A program made the position numbers and the translations under genes. Below, piece by piece: positions 23,001-35,640 of a stretch of DNA of 64,000 bases (the stretch's first letter is position 1; each line of letters opens with the position of its first letter). Under the pieces are notes generated by a model. It was not told the origin of the DNA, ran no database searches, and was given only the letters and a program-made list of their open reading frames with translations. Location: the NCBI GenBank assembly GCA_032173965.1, contig JAVUNC010000019.1:4836501-4900500 (forward strand), written 5' to 3'. Source of the DNA: Sitta carolinensis (taxonomy: Eukaryota; Chordata; Aves; Passeriformes; Sittidae).

Positions 23001-26000
23001 GCATTAAAGCTCAGCACATGCTTAGTCATCTCATTCTTCTTATCAAATTGGACCTGGTCCAACAAAACTCTCATTGCACTTCACTTGTTTGCTTGGCCTG
23101 CATTTAAACATCTCCGCAGCTTACAAAAACACATTGCCAGGACAAGTGTTTTCAAAGCCTAACATTAATAAACCCCACAACTTGATACCTACACAAAGAG
23201 CAGGGCCTGCACACAGCAAAAAGGGCTGTGCTGCAATTGCCTCTGCCCTAATGTTGGTACAGGGATCTGGGAATCTTCCTCTGTGTCCAAATGACTTTGG
23301 GAGAAAGGCAAGATCATGCTGGCTCATACCTGCATTTCCAAAAGGAGTTAACACCATCCTTTTGGTAAATGACCTTTACATATTTAGGGCCAAAATCTGG
23401 CTTTTGCCACATACATACCCACAGTCACATACACACATATTTTTACTGTATCAAAAGCAACACAAATTATGTTTTTGAAGGCCTTGAGGGGTCAGACCCA
23501 AACCTAGACAGCATAATTACCTTTTTTGCAGCTCTCTGGGTCTCAGTAAGATTTTTCTCCCCTGCATGTTGGAATATGTATAGCCTGGACCTTTACTAAT
23601 TGAGGTTGTTTTTAAGCTGGATCTCCTACCTAAATTTTATGCTATCTGAAACAAAGCATGACTAGAACATCCCTTTAAAGACACAGGATACACCATAAAA
23701 TAGATAAACCTGCTTTTAGGACAGACCAAATGCACAGAAAAACAAAGAAACAGCAAAAATCCGTGGACAAGAAAACTACAGGAAATAGCTGAACAAAACC
23801 TGTGATTACTTGGTGCAAGATACAGAGATACATACAAGTGAAACATCTGTATCCTTGCAGGCAACAGGACGTTTTCATTGATTTCCATAAGATCAGAAGA
23901 TCATTCTCTGAATTTTGTCATGACTTAGGCACAAGCAAAGAGAAGTCTAGTGGACCTGGTGATAAAATTTGGACAGTACAAGAGAGAAAATTTCCACCAA
24001 AAACTTTACAAACCTTCAGCCAAAAATGAAAATACTCTAACCCAAACCATTAACAACATATATACTTCCTGCATTTAGGAACCAGAGGAGATTCCATCTG
24101 ACATTAGCCATACTCCCTCATGAAAACATGTATCAACTACCTACCAGATTCATCATCCTGCTCTCAAATAGGGACTAAGGCCTTTAGGTCAGTCTACCTT
24201 TGCCACGACAAACCACGTTTTGCTTTTGTTGACAAGAACAAGCACATCCTAAGAAACTCATTGTGATTCATTCATCACATCTGAGATACAATGGTAATAA
24301 AAACTCTCTCCTTCTGAATTACAGTGTTCAGCACTTCAAAGCCTAGGAGCATAAACTCACTCACTCTGACAGAGACCATGAGTTATCTAACCAAAAAACA
24401 TCACTGGTTTATAATAATGTATTTCTATAATCTCATACATTGTAACAGTAACTCTTTAAGGTTTATCACACTGGCTGCAGGCAAGAAATTTCTTGAGCGT
24501 CAGAGAAATGGTGGAAGATGAATCAGGGAACTTCTACGTCAGCATCATCTTGAATAATAAAATACATGCTGTAACATTTCCCTGTGGTATCCAGGAGCCA
24601 GTCAATAAGGAGGAAAAAACCAAACCTTCCTAACATCAGTCTTTACCATAACATTTAAATTCTATTAGTGACGCATGTCTCAGATAAGTAAATAAATAAG
24701 CAGAGGATTGAAAAAGCACAGCCAGGCAGGTTTTACAGTGACTAAGGCTGTGATGTTTTATTCATCTGCTGAAAAGAGAGGAGTTTGCAGCTACTCGGGG
24801 AGAGCTGTTTTGGATGCAAAAGGAAGGGGAAGGACAGGATGCAGCTCAGTGATGCTGCTAAGCATCAGGGATGCAGGTGGGGAAGTACAATAAAGATATT
24901 CCCCTAAATGTTCAGGTGGCTTCACTGCATGCTTATTAATCAGGGCAAGAGTTATTTTTTTCAGACAGGAGAAGAAACAGCTGCTCTGTCAAAAGCAAAA
25001 TAAGGGACACTCAGGACACTGCAGGCTGCTGTTTGTTCCTGATGGCAGGTGTGTGATATCCCTAAGGTGCTGCTACTCCAATGGGCAGCACTGGGACCAG
25101 CTGCCTTTCAGGACTCTTGGACACTCTGCTCTCTAAGATGCTCCCCTTGTTATTTGGCCATGGCAGGATGGAGCAGGATCTGAGCATAGCATTGACCCTG
25201 CAATGGATCCTGACAGTGACAATTAGAGCTGTCCCAAGTGCTGTGGGGTAAGAGAGATGGATTTACCCTACCTGTACAATAGGCATCCTTTCCCATGACA
25301 TTTATTTTTACAGAGCCATTTTCCCATACTTTCTCCAAAATACAGATGTATCCTTTAAACTGAGGGAAAATCAAGACATTTCCATTCATGGGCCTGAGTA
25401 GATGTGACAGCAGCACCCTTCAACCAGACCACTGAAGCAATAAATTATGTCTGCTACACCAAGAGATGGAGGTTTGTGGGTAACTGCTACCTACATTCCC
25501 TGTGGGAAAAACACTGTTTAAAAAACAGAGCATGCTGCAGTGGCAGAAGGCATCACAGCTTCTGGGAAGTAACATCATTTCAAAAATGATGGGCAACAAA
25601 ACCTCCCACCGGTCTCAAGAGCAGCTTTTAAGTCTCAGCTCTTCTAAGAGGCAGGCCATGCAGCAAAAGCAGTCACGGACATTTGAAGATTCCAAAATTC
25701 CAAGTCATAAGCTGAAAAATGCAGATAGTAATAACAAAAAGAGAAATAAGCAAGAAAATCATTGCCGTGAAGGACTGGTAATAGAATGCAAGGAGGAGCT
25801 GAGTACAGCATGAACCAATCTCCCTTGTGAACCAGAGGCAATCATAGCCATAAAATGCAGAAAAAATACCTCTGTCTCAGTTGACCTTATGTTCCACCTC
25901 AGTGACCTTCCACTTCATTTACGCTGGCCACATACAGGTGTAATTGCCTGCAGGGACTTATCAGCACAATTTAATACAAAGAAAAAAAAAAAAATAGAAA

Positions 26001-26220
26001 ACTGGCAGGGGAAAAAGCAAATGGTCATGCTACCTCCAAATGTGTCTACAATTCATATCCATAACCTCCCTGTCTGAGCAGCCCGAGAACAAGCTGTAAC
26101 TGCAGGAGCCTTGCACTTTTACAGGAGTAAAACTTCTGCGAACACAGGAACTGGACTCGAGCTGCTACAGCACCTAAGCAGTACTTCAGGGTTTCCTGTG
26201 GCACCTCAGCACAGATAAGA
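20031..26220. other. noncoding DNA, no gene recognised
   Basis: No gene and no confidently named repeat were seen. A 13-base A run sits at 25,982-25,994. Open frames reach about 134 codons (23,074-23,478, plus) but show no domain and are overlapped by antisense frames. Confidence 0.6.
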
Positions 26221-26221
26221 A

Positions 26222-26251
26222 ATCAATCAATCTATCAATCAATCAATCAAT
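26222..26251. repeat. AATC tetranucleotide microsatellite
   Basis: About seven copies of an AATC unit occur in tandem, interrupted once by a CTAT variant near the middle. The interruption suggests an ageing microsatellite. It is a plausible length-polymorphic marker. Confidence 0.9.
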
Positions 26252-26419
26252 TCCCTACTTTAGCCAGGGCTAGCAGATTCTGGCTTCATGTACCACCAGC
26301 ACAACCTAGGCAATCTAGCCAGTTACCCAGCCATTATGTACCTATCTCTTCCACACTGAAAAGACACAGCCTTCTGAGTCACTCCTTGCACTAAGCTATT
26401 CCATATCTATGGTAACACC

Positions 26420-26655
26420 TTCATACTTGCTGCCCTTCTCTGAACCTTTTTTAGCTTTAATATATCCTTTAGAAATGAGGAGAACAGCACACTGTAATCA
26501 AAGCGTGTGTGAATCACAGGTCTATACAGTGGCATAGTGACATTTTCAATTTTGCTCCCTGTGCCTTTCCCAACCACTGCAAACATTTGATTTGCCTCTT
26601 CAAGTGCTGCTGAGACACAAGTATCCCCAAATGAGTGTCCTGAAAAGTTTTATTC
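26420..26655 (-). mobile_element. old CR1-like LINE relic
   Basis: The plus strand follows, in order, the reverse complement of old reptile/bird CR1 or L3-like 3' ORF2 sequence: a CTTCTCTGAACCTTTTTTAG block, then a segment with ATATATCCTTTAG, then AGGTCTATACAGTGGCATAG followed by CATTTTCAATTTTGCTCCCT. The same order is known from ancient amniote CR1 relics. It is heavily substituted, no frame is open, and it is much older than the 19.4 kb copy. Outer limits are uncertain and may extend left to about 26,340. Confidence 0.65.
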
Positions 26656-29255
26656 TATGCTGCCCTTAATAGAGTGCACCACAGGCAACTGCTGAAGAAG
26701 AATGTTATTATTTCAAAATAGGCATTTCCAGACAGATAATCTCCTACCTCTCTTTGGGTTTGTGTATAAAGTGACAATAAACATACTAATTAGAGCATTC
26801 CAAGTGCAACAAGGAAAAATACCAGATCACACTCTGCTCTCCAGCCCTGGTCTAAGTAAAAAATTGTGAGGACAGAAGGGTGGTGTGAATAGGCAGCTTT
26901 AACTTGCACTACTAGCAAAAGCAAAAGCAAAAAAATGAGGTGCAATGGGGCTTCATTCTGCGAGTTCTGCTTGTTTGTTGTCCTTTCCCCTCCTCTATGC
27001 CCACACCCCAGTCCCTTTCAGGGCCCTTGCACCCAGGCAGGGCAGAGCAGCACTGTGGCACATGGGCAGCATGGGCATGGAGGCACTCCCCAGCCAGGGA
27101 TGCTTCAGATCTGGCACCCAACTTCTGGAAAACAAACAAACAACAAAAATGCTCACACTGCTGCTCCCACTTCTCCTGACTGTGCTCTCCTGTGTGAAGC
27201 ACTGCAGACATAACACACTGTGATCCATCAGCAGGATCACAGGGAATTCTCCATATGGGTGCACAGCTAACTGGAAATGTTTCTGCAGCACTGCTGTCAT
27301 CCCCAAGAATCACACCACCAAGGTGTGTGACAATTTCCAGACACACCAACGAGATGTCAAAGCATTTCATTTACAACCTTCCTGCCTCAGTGCAGTGGGG
27401 AGCCGGTTCCCTGCAGCTGAGGGATATGACGGAGTAATGATCAGTGAGTGCTAAAATTTGGCAATTTTGCTCCAACAACCTAATAAAGGAGATAAAGAAG
27501 CATCTGACAGGAAAGAAAAATCAGTTATCTGCTGAAGCATTTCCCCTCAGTGCATGTAGGAACCAAAAGAGAGACAGAGAGAAGAGGACTCTTGGGTGTT
27601 TAAGTCCAGGAAGTGAGTGCTGAGCGCAGCACCAATAGGATAATTTGAGAAACTGCTCATTTTATCAGATTTCAGCAAACTAATGAATCTTTTGCAGAAA
27701 TGGACATGTTTTGCCAATGCAGCCATAGCTAACAGGTAATTTCCATTCAAAAACTTGGTTTGTTAGCAAATTTCTGGCAGCCCCTACACTCCCTACTGTT
27801 TGGGAGTTCAGGCTTCAGGACCCCAGTGTTTCCAGAGCAAAAAGCCATGCAGAATGTCCCTTATTCCCAGGACATCAAGGGCTGCAGTGCCAGGAAATCA
27901 GCAAGAGGGTCATCCTATAACACTCCACAACTCTTTCCTCTGATGGTCCCATAGTGCACTCTGATCAGATTTACTTCCCTCTGAAGGGAATTCAGTGGGG
28001 AAAAAAAAAAATCTGCTTTCTGCTCATAAAATCCTTCATTCTGCACTCGTACCTTGATATAAATCAATGATATAAATCTTTCTGCTTAGTTCTGGTGGCA
28101 AGACTCAAGTTCTGATGCACACTGCAGGCACATCACCTATTCCCTCTATGTGTTGGGTTCCTCATCTGCAAGGCAGGCAAGAAAGATTACAAATTAAAGA
28201 CCGGTGTTCACAGTAGACCAGTGCACTACTATTAATATTCTACAGAGATCATTTGTCCACCTTGCAGCTGAACATGAGCAGATTCCCAGTGACCTCATTT
28301 TCATTTATGCTGGGGTGCCTTACACAATGCAGAAGTACAGATGGACCATAAAGCAGAAATAGATCATAGTAATTGCAGCTCAGAGTCCCTTTAAACCAGA
28401 CAGAGTGACAAAAAGGGGCTTTTCTGTAAAGGAGAATCTGCTCCATCAGTCTTTTTAATGCCCGTAAGCAGGTGATAACAAGCTGCAGCACACTTTACAG
28501 ATGGCTGGCAGCACCTAATTCAGAGTAACACACTGTAAATAGAGCCACTATACTGTGAAGCCATCAGGTGATGTAAATCATCAGAGGAATAATGCTTTTA
28601 GCAGGGAACTTTAACACGGGGTTTAGGTTATGGATCAGCTCCTGGCTTTCACACATGAAATTCTTCCTAACAAATGCAAGAGTGTGACTTGGCCTTAACT
28701 GAGCAGTCCAATCAGATGGCAAATATAAAGGAAAACGTGTTATTTACTCTGTTTTAAAATTATATATAGCGATCATTTTGCTAGGACCTTCACTTTTTAA
28801 CCTGTTCTGGACATGAATATGATCACCATAAAGAGAAATGATTCAAAAACAGAGAACCCCAATATTGTTTCATCTGCATCTGTGTCCCAGCTCTTGATGG
28901 GTTGAGTCTGGGATGTGATCCAATGAGAGCATCAGATCATCCAGTGTCTTCTCCTTTTTTTATATATCTTTCAAATAGGACTGCACTTCTCTTAGGCAAA
29001 ATCTGAGAAAAATATCTGGAGAGAATCTCTACATGAAAGTCCCATCCACACCTACTACCAGCAGCAGTCCTGGTGCATCAGTGGACAGCTCTCTCCCTTC
29101 CATGCAGTCCATCCTAACCTGACATGACAAACACTGTGGTTTCTGATTGCCCACCAGGAATTTCACCAGGAATAGCAAATATTTTAGAAATGCTTCAACT
29201 ACTTCAGGTTAACCAGTTATTTCACATTTAACTTCAGCAACAGCACAACTTCATC
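26656..29255. other. noncoding DNA, no gene recognised
   Basis: No gene was recognised. The minus-strand frame of 152 codons at 26,912-27,370 overlaps four plus-strand frames in a relatively GC-rich patch and has no recognisable domain, so I treat it as chance. Confidence 0.55.
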
Positions 29256-29282
29256 AAAAAAAAAAAAAAAAAACAAAAAAAA
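29256..29282. repeat. A-rich tract
   Basis: Eighteen A, one C, then eight more A are seen. It is followed about 80 bases later by a 13-base T run at 29,363-29,375. Together they bracket the left side of the unidentified block that begins near 29,395. Confidence 0.9.
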
Positions 29283-29394
29283 CCAAGTCTAAACACAACC
29301 AGAGAGAGAAGCTAGTCAGATCAGATGGGGAATGAAATAAACAGGGCAGGAGACTTTGCTCCTTTTTTTTTTTTTATGCCTTTAAGGATCAGCT

Positions 29395-29810
29395 CAGGGT
29401 CGGGCTGACAGGTTGCACTCACACCGCCACCGCTTCCGGGAGTGACTCAAGAGGAGAAGCTTTAGCAGCTTTGTGCACTGAAAGGAGGTGGGCAAAGCTG
29501 GGCTTCCATCCTTGCAGGAGTTCCCAGGAAGAACAAGCTCAATCTGGAGTCTTGGGGTCCTCTTTCCAGCTAATGTCTCCAGGATTTAGGGTGAGGAGTC
29601 AAAAAGGTCCAGGAGGACAACTATACCTCGCTCCCGACCCATAGATGTGATTTAAACCCTTTTGTTTTGAGTGGCTCGTAGTTCTAGGGGTTTTCTTGGT
29701 TAGTTCATGCAGTTTTCTCTTATTTGCATCCAAGCTCTGGTGCCATCTTCCTCTTTATGGCCCCAGGTGCCATCCCCGAGGCTGGAGCAGCAGAGGAGAC
29801 ACCCGGGAAT
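29395..29810. other. unidentified CpG-containing block, possibly a repeat
   Basis: This stretch is richer in G+C and CpG than its surroundings and has sharp edges: a T run on the left, and AT-rich DNA with repeated AACTTTAAC-like motifs on the right (29,838-29,900). It contains an octamer in inverse orientation (ATTTGCAT, 29,722-29,729). No frame is open for long. The sharp edges and composition suggest an inserted element such as an LTR-type piece, perhaps on the minus strand, but I recognise no family and see no terminal repeats or target duplication. It could equally be a local CpG-rich regulatory segment. Confidence 0.35.
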
Positions 29811-30504
29811 AACAATAGAATCATTAACAGGCACTTAAAACTTTAACTTGACGAAATTACAACTTTAACATTATTTTATCTAACATATTAACTTTATAAC
29901 TTTTGAACCAAGTTATTTTGAGGATTTATTCCAACAGGGAAGAAGGATCCATCGTGAATGTTCTTTAAAGGGATTGCTGCTACCTTCAGTTAATGCCAGA
30001 GCAGCTTTTTATGCCTCTGTGTAGTCTCCCCATTCAAATATGATTCTTCCTTTCACAAGCACCATTTCTCTGTTACCATAGCAGAAAGTGACCTTCAAAA
30101 ATCAACCACGACAAGTTTTTACAGTAACGGGACCTTTGTTTTATGAGCTTAAATTAATCAGGTAATCTTATCTACTGTGGAGATGTGTTTGTGCTCCAAA
30201 GCTGTTCCTGCCTGCAGTGAGATTTGTTAAGGCTCCAGGATTTGGGTTCAAAGCTCATGAAAAGGGCATCCTCCATTTGAAAAGCCTCTTATCTGATTAA
30301 TCCCACTATAAATGACACGAAGTATTTTACATTATTTGCTTATTTGAAGTCCTCTGCCCATGACATCATACGATAGTGTCAGCATCAGTAACATTTGTTC
30401 AGAAGATCTTCTCCATGTGTGTGCACCTACAGACTCTCCTCCTGGAACCTGTGTCTTCCATTTGGCACTCTCTGCTGTATGAAGACACAAGGCCAGTTTG
30501 TCTT

Positions 30505-30568
30505 TAACATGGGTTGGGCTCCATGATCTTGGAGGTCTCTTCCAACCTAGTCATTCTGTGATTCTGTA
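30505..30568 (+). mobile_element. very short CR1 3' tail
   Basis: The sense-strand CR1 3' end is present: GGGTTGGGCTCCATGATCTT, then GAGGTCTCTTCCAACCTAG, then the terminal octamers ATTCTGTG (30,553-30,560) and ATTCTGTA (30,561-30,568). Only about 60 bases survive, so this is an extreme 5' truncation, typical of CR1 target-primed insertion. The octamers fix the orientation and the right boundary well; the left boundary is approximate. Confidence 0.93.
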
Positions 30569-33500
30569 ATGATAAAAGGGTTGCTGTGGTGCTAGGAGAA
30601 TTTCTGACAGTGGACAAAGGCCCAATGATCTGCAGAAAAATGTGATCTGAGAAAATGCATGGTAAAACTGGCCTTTCTCACTTTGACTAAAATAAGACTT
30701 CACTGAAAATGAAAACCAAATTTTGACTGGATGTTTACATTTCATCCTCACATTCTCATGTGAAACCTGGTAACAGATGAGGGCTGGTGTGATTTCTGAT
30801 CTTCTTAGAGCAAAACCAGGTTGACAAGTAAGCCACAGCTTCCTGAATACAGGAAGTAGTAATGTATCATTTTCAGAAGGTACTTTGCCTTTTGAAATTC
30901 TAAATCCTGTTGACTTTCAGTGAGAATTGTCGTCATATTTTCTTAAGCACTTAGGAGTGTATATACCGTTTTTCAGAAGTTAAACTATTATGAGCTTAAA
31001 ATTATGTGCATTGATGCAAGTCCATAAAACTAAGTTCCTTTACCTCTGCTGAGAATGGATCTAAAGGTTCCTAAGGCATCTCAATAGCTGTGGAAAAAAT
31101 TACACAGGAACCTACCATGCTAATGAACTCAACCAACTGAAATATTTTATTCTCCTAATTGCCCTGTATAAACCTGACCACACTGGCTGGGTCTTCACAA
31201 AGAAATTAACCTAGAAACCAGAATGTAGGAAGACAGATAATGTTAAAAACACAACCCTCCCTCTTCCAGCTCCACCTCACCATGCTGATCTATTAGACCC
31301 ATGCATCATCTTGGCACTGCTCTCCTAGTGATGGTTTATATAAAGCACTGGGCAGCAGCAGAAAGAACCCCAGGGAAGCTATTTTTTTTAAATATAATTA
31401 TTTTTCAATGTTATAGATTAAGTATTTAATTAAAACAGAAGAACACAGTTTGGAGAACCACAAGAAAAGGAAATGCATTAAATCTTGGCCCATACTCTCA
31501 GAGGCTTGCAAAACTGAGGTGCCTCAAGCTGATGATGAAAAATGAAAACAGTGAAGAAATCTTTTCCCAGATTTTACCACAAACAAAATCTCAAATGTGC
31601 CAGATATTTCCAATTCCCATTTAAGTTACCTGTCCCCTCAGTAGTAGCCAAGGGTACACCTGGGGTGTACAAATTGTGTGAACAACACAAAGCACTGTTG
31701 GTAGCAGCACCTCCCTCAGCCACAGCCAGGTCCAAACAGAGCTGTTCTGACACTCCAGAGTACATCAATGACCAGACTGATTTTCTGGCAATCAATTTAT
31801 AAAGTTAAAAATATCTTAAGCCATAGTTTGAGATTAAACCATGCTCTTGCCTTGCACTAACCCTTCAGCTGTTCTGATAAGATAGCAAATTGGGTCAAAG
31901 TATAAATGTGCAATAACGAAACATAAGTTGTTGATAACAAGAATACTTTAGTTTTCACTCCTACAAAACTGTTTTTCTAGTTCACATGGCGGTAATAATA
32001 ATCTTCTGAGGCAGGTGTGGCTGTAACATGGATCTTGTTTAAATCTGGCAGCAATAAGCTTTTTGGTTATCAGTACAGTAAACAGCAGTGCTTGCCAAGC
32101 CCTTAATCTTACAGCAGATCTGTTTTCTATTGCTTCATTTCTCTACATCATGATTTTCCCCAACCTGATTAACCAATGAAACCGATCTTATCAAGAGATC
32201 AAAGCAACACTGTGAAAAAGGTGCCCATGCTGAAAAAAAAACATATTTCAGAGTGTACTTGGGAGGAAAAACAAGTATATTAAAACAGACATCTCTCCAG
32301 GGACAAGGAGGAGAAATATGCTCTGAACCAACTAGCCACATAGATGATAAAAATAAAACAGAGTTTCAGTGGTCTTGCTGCTTCAACCCCGATGGGATTA
32401 AAACCATTTAATCAACAGTACACACCTTTTATCACTAAAAAAAAAAACCCAAATCAGAAAATGCAGTTAAAACTTACAAGCATTGCTCCTCATTTCTATT
32501 TCAGAGATCTTGATTTAAAATCTACTCTTTTTAAAAGCACTGGTCACTCCTGGCTTGCTTAGCAATTTCTGTCCCTTTCTCACCTATTGTCTTGAGCCTT
32601 CTTTAACTTCAAGCTTGATTCTTTTTCCTTTATAATTAACCTTTCTTCATTTTCTTAAATTTTGACTGTTTATTTTCATAATTGTGTGCCCAACTGCAGA
32701 CTCTAAAATTCCTACCTAGATGCCTAAACCAGGACAAATTTTTAAAGAGCAAACCATTCAGCAGTGCAATTCCTAGAAGAACCCAAATGTTGTCAACGGA
32801 ACTTCTAAATCTTAAACTCTTGATAGATTTCACATAGGAGCTCATAACATACCACTAAGCTTGTGATAAATCTATAAATCCATACCTCACCCATCAGCCT
32901 GAAAGATGAAAGTGTGGGCATGCTGTAAATTCATCCACGTTCAGAACAACATTTTGGCCCAAGTGGCAGCAAAAGAAAGAGACTGTGATCACAACATCCA
33001 TTATTGTTTGGTCCCACAATAACAGAAACTGGGGAGGCAGGAACCCTCACAAGCCACTGATTTGTTACAAAGCCTCAGTCTGTTTTGGGCAGCTTGGATT
33101 TGTGCCTTCACTAATCTCTGTGAAATAGCAAACCATTATGTCCCAAGGATGCAAAAGCATCACTTTTTAAATTTCAATTATCCATCCAAGAGTAGACTAC
33201 CATACCAGAAGAAGAGGGATTTGATTACATTTAAAAGGGCTACTTGGCAATATTTTTAGCACTGGAGTAATGAGTTTCATAAATTCATATCACAGATTAA
33301 AACAAAATGTCCACCACGATTTTCTTCACCTTACACTGCACAAGGGTTGTTTTCTCTAGCAAGCCACTATAAAATACAAAACACTAATCCAAGATGATGG
33401 CCCTATCTTAAGAAACATCTTTAGTCAGTCCTTTCAAGTGGAAATCCTCCATTCTCCATTTTACCAGACCATTTACCTGAGATAACCACACATCATTTTT

Positions 33501-33674
33501 CTCCCCCTTCAGACAGAGGATATAGAAAAGGTGAGGCAGAATGATACTGCCCACAAACCAGGAGGAAGAAAACTGGCTTCCATAGCTTTCACAACATCTT
33601 TAATCCAAGATTTTCAGACTAGTCCAATTATTAAATATACTCAACTTCAATTTCTACTGTTTGTACCTCATTTT

Positions 33675-33675
<1 letters not shown>
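30569..33675. other. noncoding DNA, no gene recognised
   Basis: Nothing recognisable was seen apart from short A runs (for example 32,438-32,447). No open frame has a family resemblance. Confidence 0.6.

Positions 33676-33715
<40 letters not shown>
33676..33715. repeat. pure A tract, 40 bases
   Basis: Forty uninterrupted A are seen. The preceding 150 bases contain no polyadenylation signal at the expected spacing and no recognisable transcript, so this is better read as a mononucleotide microsatellite than as a retrocopy tail. Its exact length is unreliable in most sequencing data. Confidence 0.95.
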
Positions 33716-33717
<2 letters not shown>

Positions 33718-34849
33718 TTACTTTCCAAAGCATACAGGATAACAAGCTAACAAGCTGCTGGTAGAGTCCAGCAACACACAGGGCTGGCACTCCCAACTAC
33801 TCTCTCAGAGTTGATTAAACTCTCTCAACACAGAAACAAAGTGCAATGTATCATCTGTAAAAAGGTATAGTCACACTGGACTATGTGATTATAATCAGTT
33901 AAATTACTATTTACATTTGTAAAATCTTTGTGATGGTTAGCATCTTACCTACAAGGATCATAAGGAACTGTTTGATTAGTCTAATTTTGATTCATGTAAT
34001 TACAATCAAGGTGATCTCTATTGCATAACTACTGAATACATTGTATTTTCACAAATAATAGTGAATTTAGGTCTATTTGGGATTTTCTGTGATTTCAAGC
34101 AGAAGATCCTACCTTTCCAAGATCTAGAAATCCAGCACAGAGGCAAGTTTTGACTTGAAGTATCACAACTCCCATGTTGGACATTTGGTTTTGGCTAGTT
34201 TTGTCACATCCCATGCACGGAGCCCTGCAAAACTTTGGAGCTGACCTTGCAAAGCAGCACCTGGATTTAAGATCCTCTTTTAAAAAAACAACCACCATGA
34301 CTAGAGCAGCAATAGACTGGCAGAATCACCTGGTGCTTGCACAGGCCAACTATCAGCAGGAGAGAAATCTCATTCTCTTGTTTTTCTCATCACTGCTTTA
34401 CGAAAATAAGTTTCACAGGGGGGCTGAATATCTCCCATCAGCTTAAGGACAGCAGGAGCTTCCCCTTTTCTGGCTGCTACTGCTTTTTTGACCAAAGGAA
34501 AACACAAGAACTGGATATTTTCACGTGCCTGTGGTGCCCAGACAGGTGCCTGTGGCTCTTTATTGGGTAAAGAAAACAAGTTTAGGAAAAGCATCAAGGG
34601 TAGCTTTACTCATTCTCTGTCCCATTCCAATAGCAATAGTACCCATATATTTTTCTCAGAATTTTATTAACCCTATCCATAAAAACACCTCTATGTCAGT
34701 AGTTTATGCATCCCTGGTGACAGAAAGCTTTTCCCATTCTTACAATATTCCTCCAGCAGAGCTTAAGTGCTATGTGTGCCACACACTTCTCTGAGGCAGC
34801 CATTTTATTTTATTTTATGGACTCTCACAGCTTTGCTGCTATCTTATCT
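33716..34849. other. noncoding DNA, no gene recognised
   Basis: No gene or named repeat was seen. Open frames of up to 90 codons near 34.1-34.8 kb overlap on both strands and have no recognised domain. Confidence 0.55.
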
Positions 34850-35640
34850 CTAGATTAAACATATTAATTCTTCCAGCCTTTCCTCACTGCCTGTGTTCTG
34901 CAGATCCCTGACCTGCACTCGCTCCACACCTCCGTGTGGGGTCTGGGATGCTGCAGCCGTCCCAGTGCCAATGACAGCAGCAAGGCTGTTTCTGGTGGTG
35001 CGCAGGCTCTCTTCTGGTTTGGGTCACCTGGCTCCACTGTGCTCTCCTCAGCTGCTGGTCGGTTTGTCATTCACCATAACCCCATGTCCTTCCTTGAGAG
35101 TGTCCCCAGCTCTTCATTCACCTGCTCATCTCACACGTCATTTATGACTCATCACAGGATTCTCTGCCTGTCCTTGAACTGAATCCCACTTAATTCAAAT
35201 GAATTCTTCTAATTGTCAGGGTTCTTTTGACTGTTAATCCTCTCATCCAAGTGCCTGCAGTCTCTCCAGCTGTGCGTGGCCTAGAAATGCAGCACACATT
35301 TTCTAGTTCCTCACATAAATCACTGCTCTAAGAACCGACAGGCACCAGACCCACCACACCCTCCCCAGGAATCCCACACTGCATCCTCCCCATTTCACAG
35401 AAACTCACAGATAACTTCTCTTAGAGCCGATTCCCACAAGACTTCTCTCATTATGTGCCTTTATTTTGCTTACGAAAAGCAAAAACTATTCTAAATAGTA
35501 TCAAGAAGCTCTCCTCAAGAGAAAATTCAAGTTGCCACTTCCTTCTTGACACTGTCTGCTACTCTAATGTGAAGGGAAATTGAGATCGTTGTCATGGTTT
35601 TAACACATTTGGCTGTACTTACAGCTCACCGTATTCAAGG
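34850..35640 (-). mobile_element. long, very old CR1 relic covering the reverse transcriptase region
   Basis: The plus strand follows the reverse complement of ancient amniote CR1 for nearly 800 bases, in the right order. First comes 'TCTAGATTAAAC...CCAGCCTTTCCTCA', then 'GTCATTCACCATAACCCCATG', then 'GACTGTTAATCCTCTCATCCAAG'. These are followed by 'CACATAAATCACTGCTCTAAGAACC' with 'ACCAGACCC' close behind, then 'CAGATAACTTCTCTTAGAGCC', then 'TTTGCTTACGAAAAGC', which corresponds to the conserved end of the RT palm region. Each block is degenerate, but the order is consistent. Minus-strand frames are interrupted throughout, so it is a fossil. The call rests on recalled family sequence; the right end is uncertain. 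Confidence 0.6.

Noticed and set aside
23393..23445. Short CA/TA-rich run as a microsatellite
   Set aside because: Too interrupted to be a clear tandem repeat.
26912..27370. Minus-strand open frame of 152 codons
   Set aside because: Overlapped by several plus-strand frames, with no domain and a low-complexity Cys/Phe-rich end derived from an AGCAAA repeat.
33500..33715. Processed pseudogene ending in the 40-base A tract
   Set aside because: No polyadenylation signal, no recognisable coding or transcript sequence and no target duplication.
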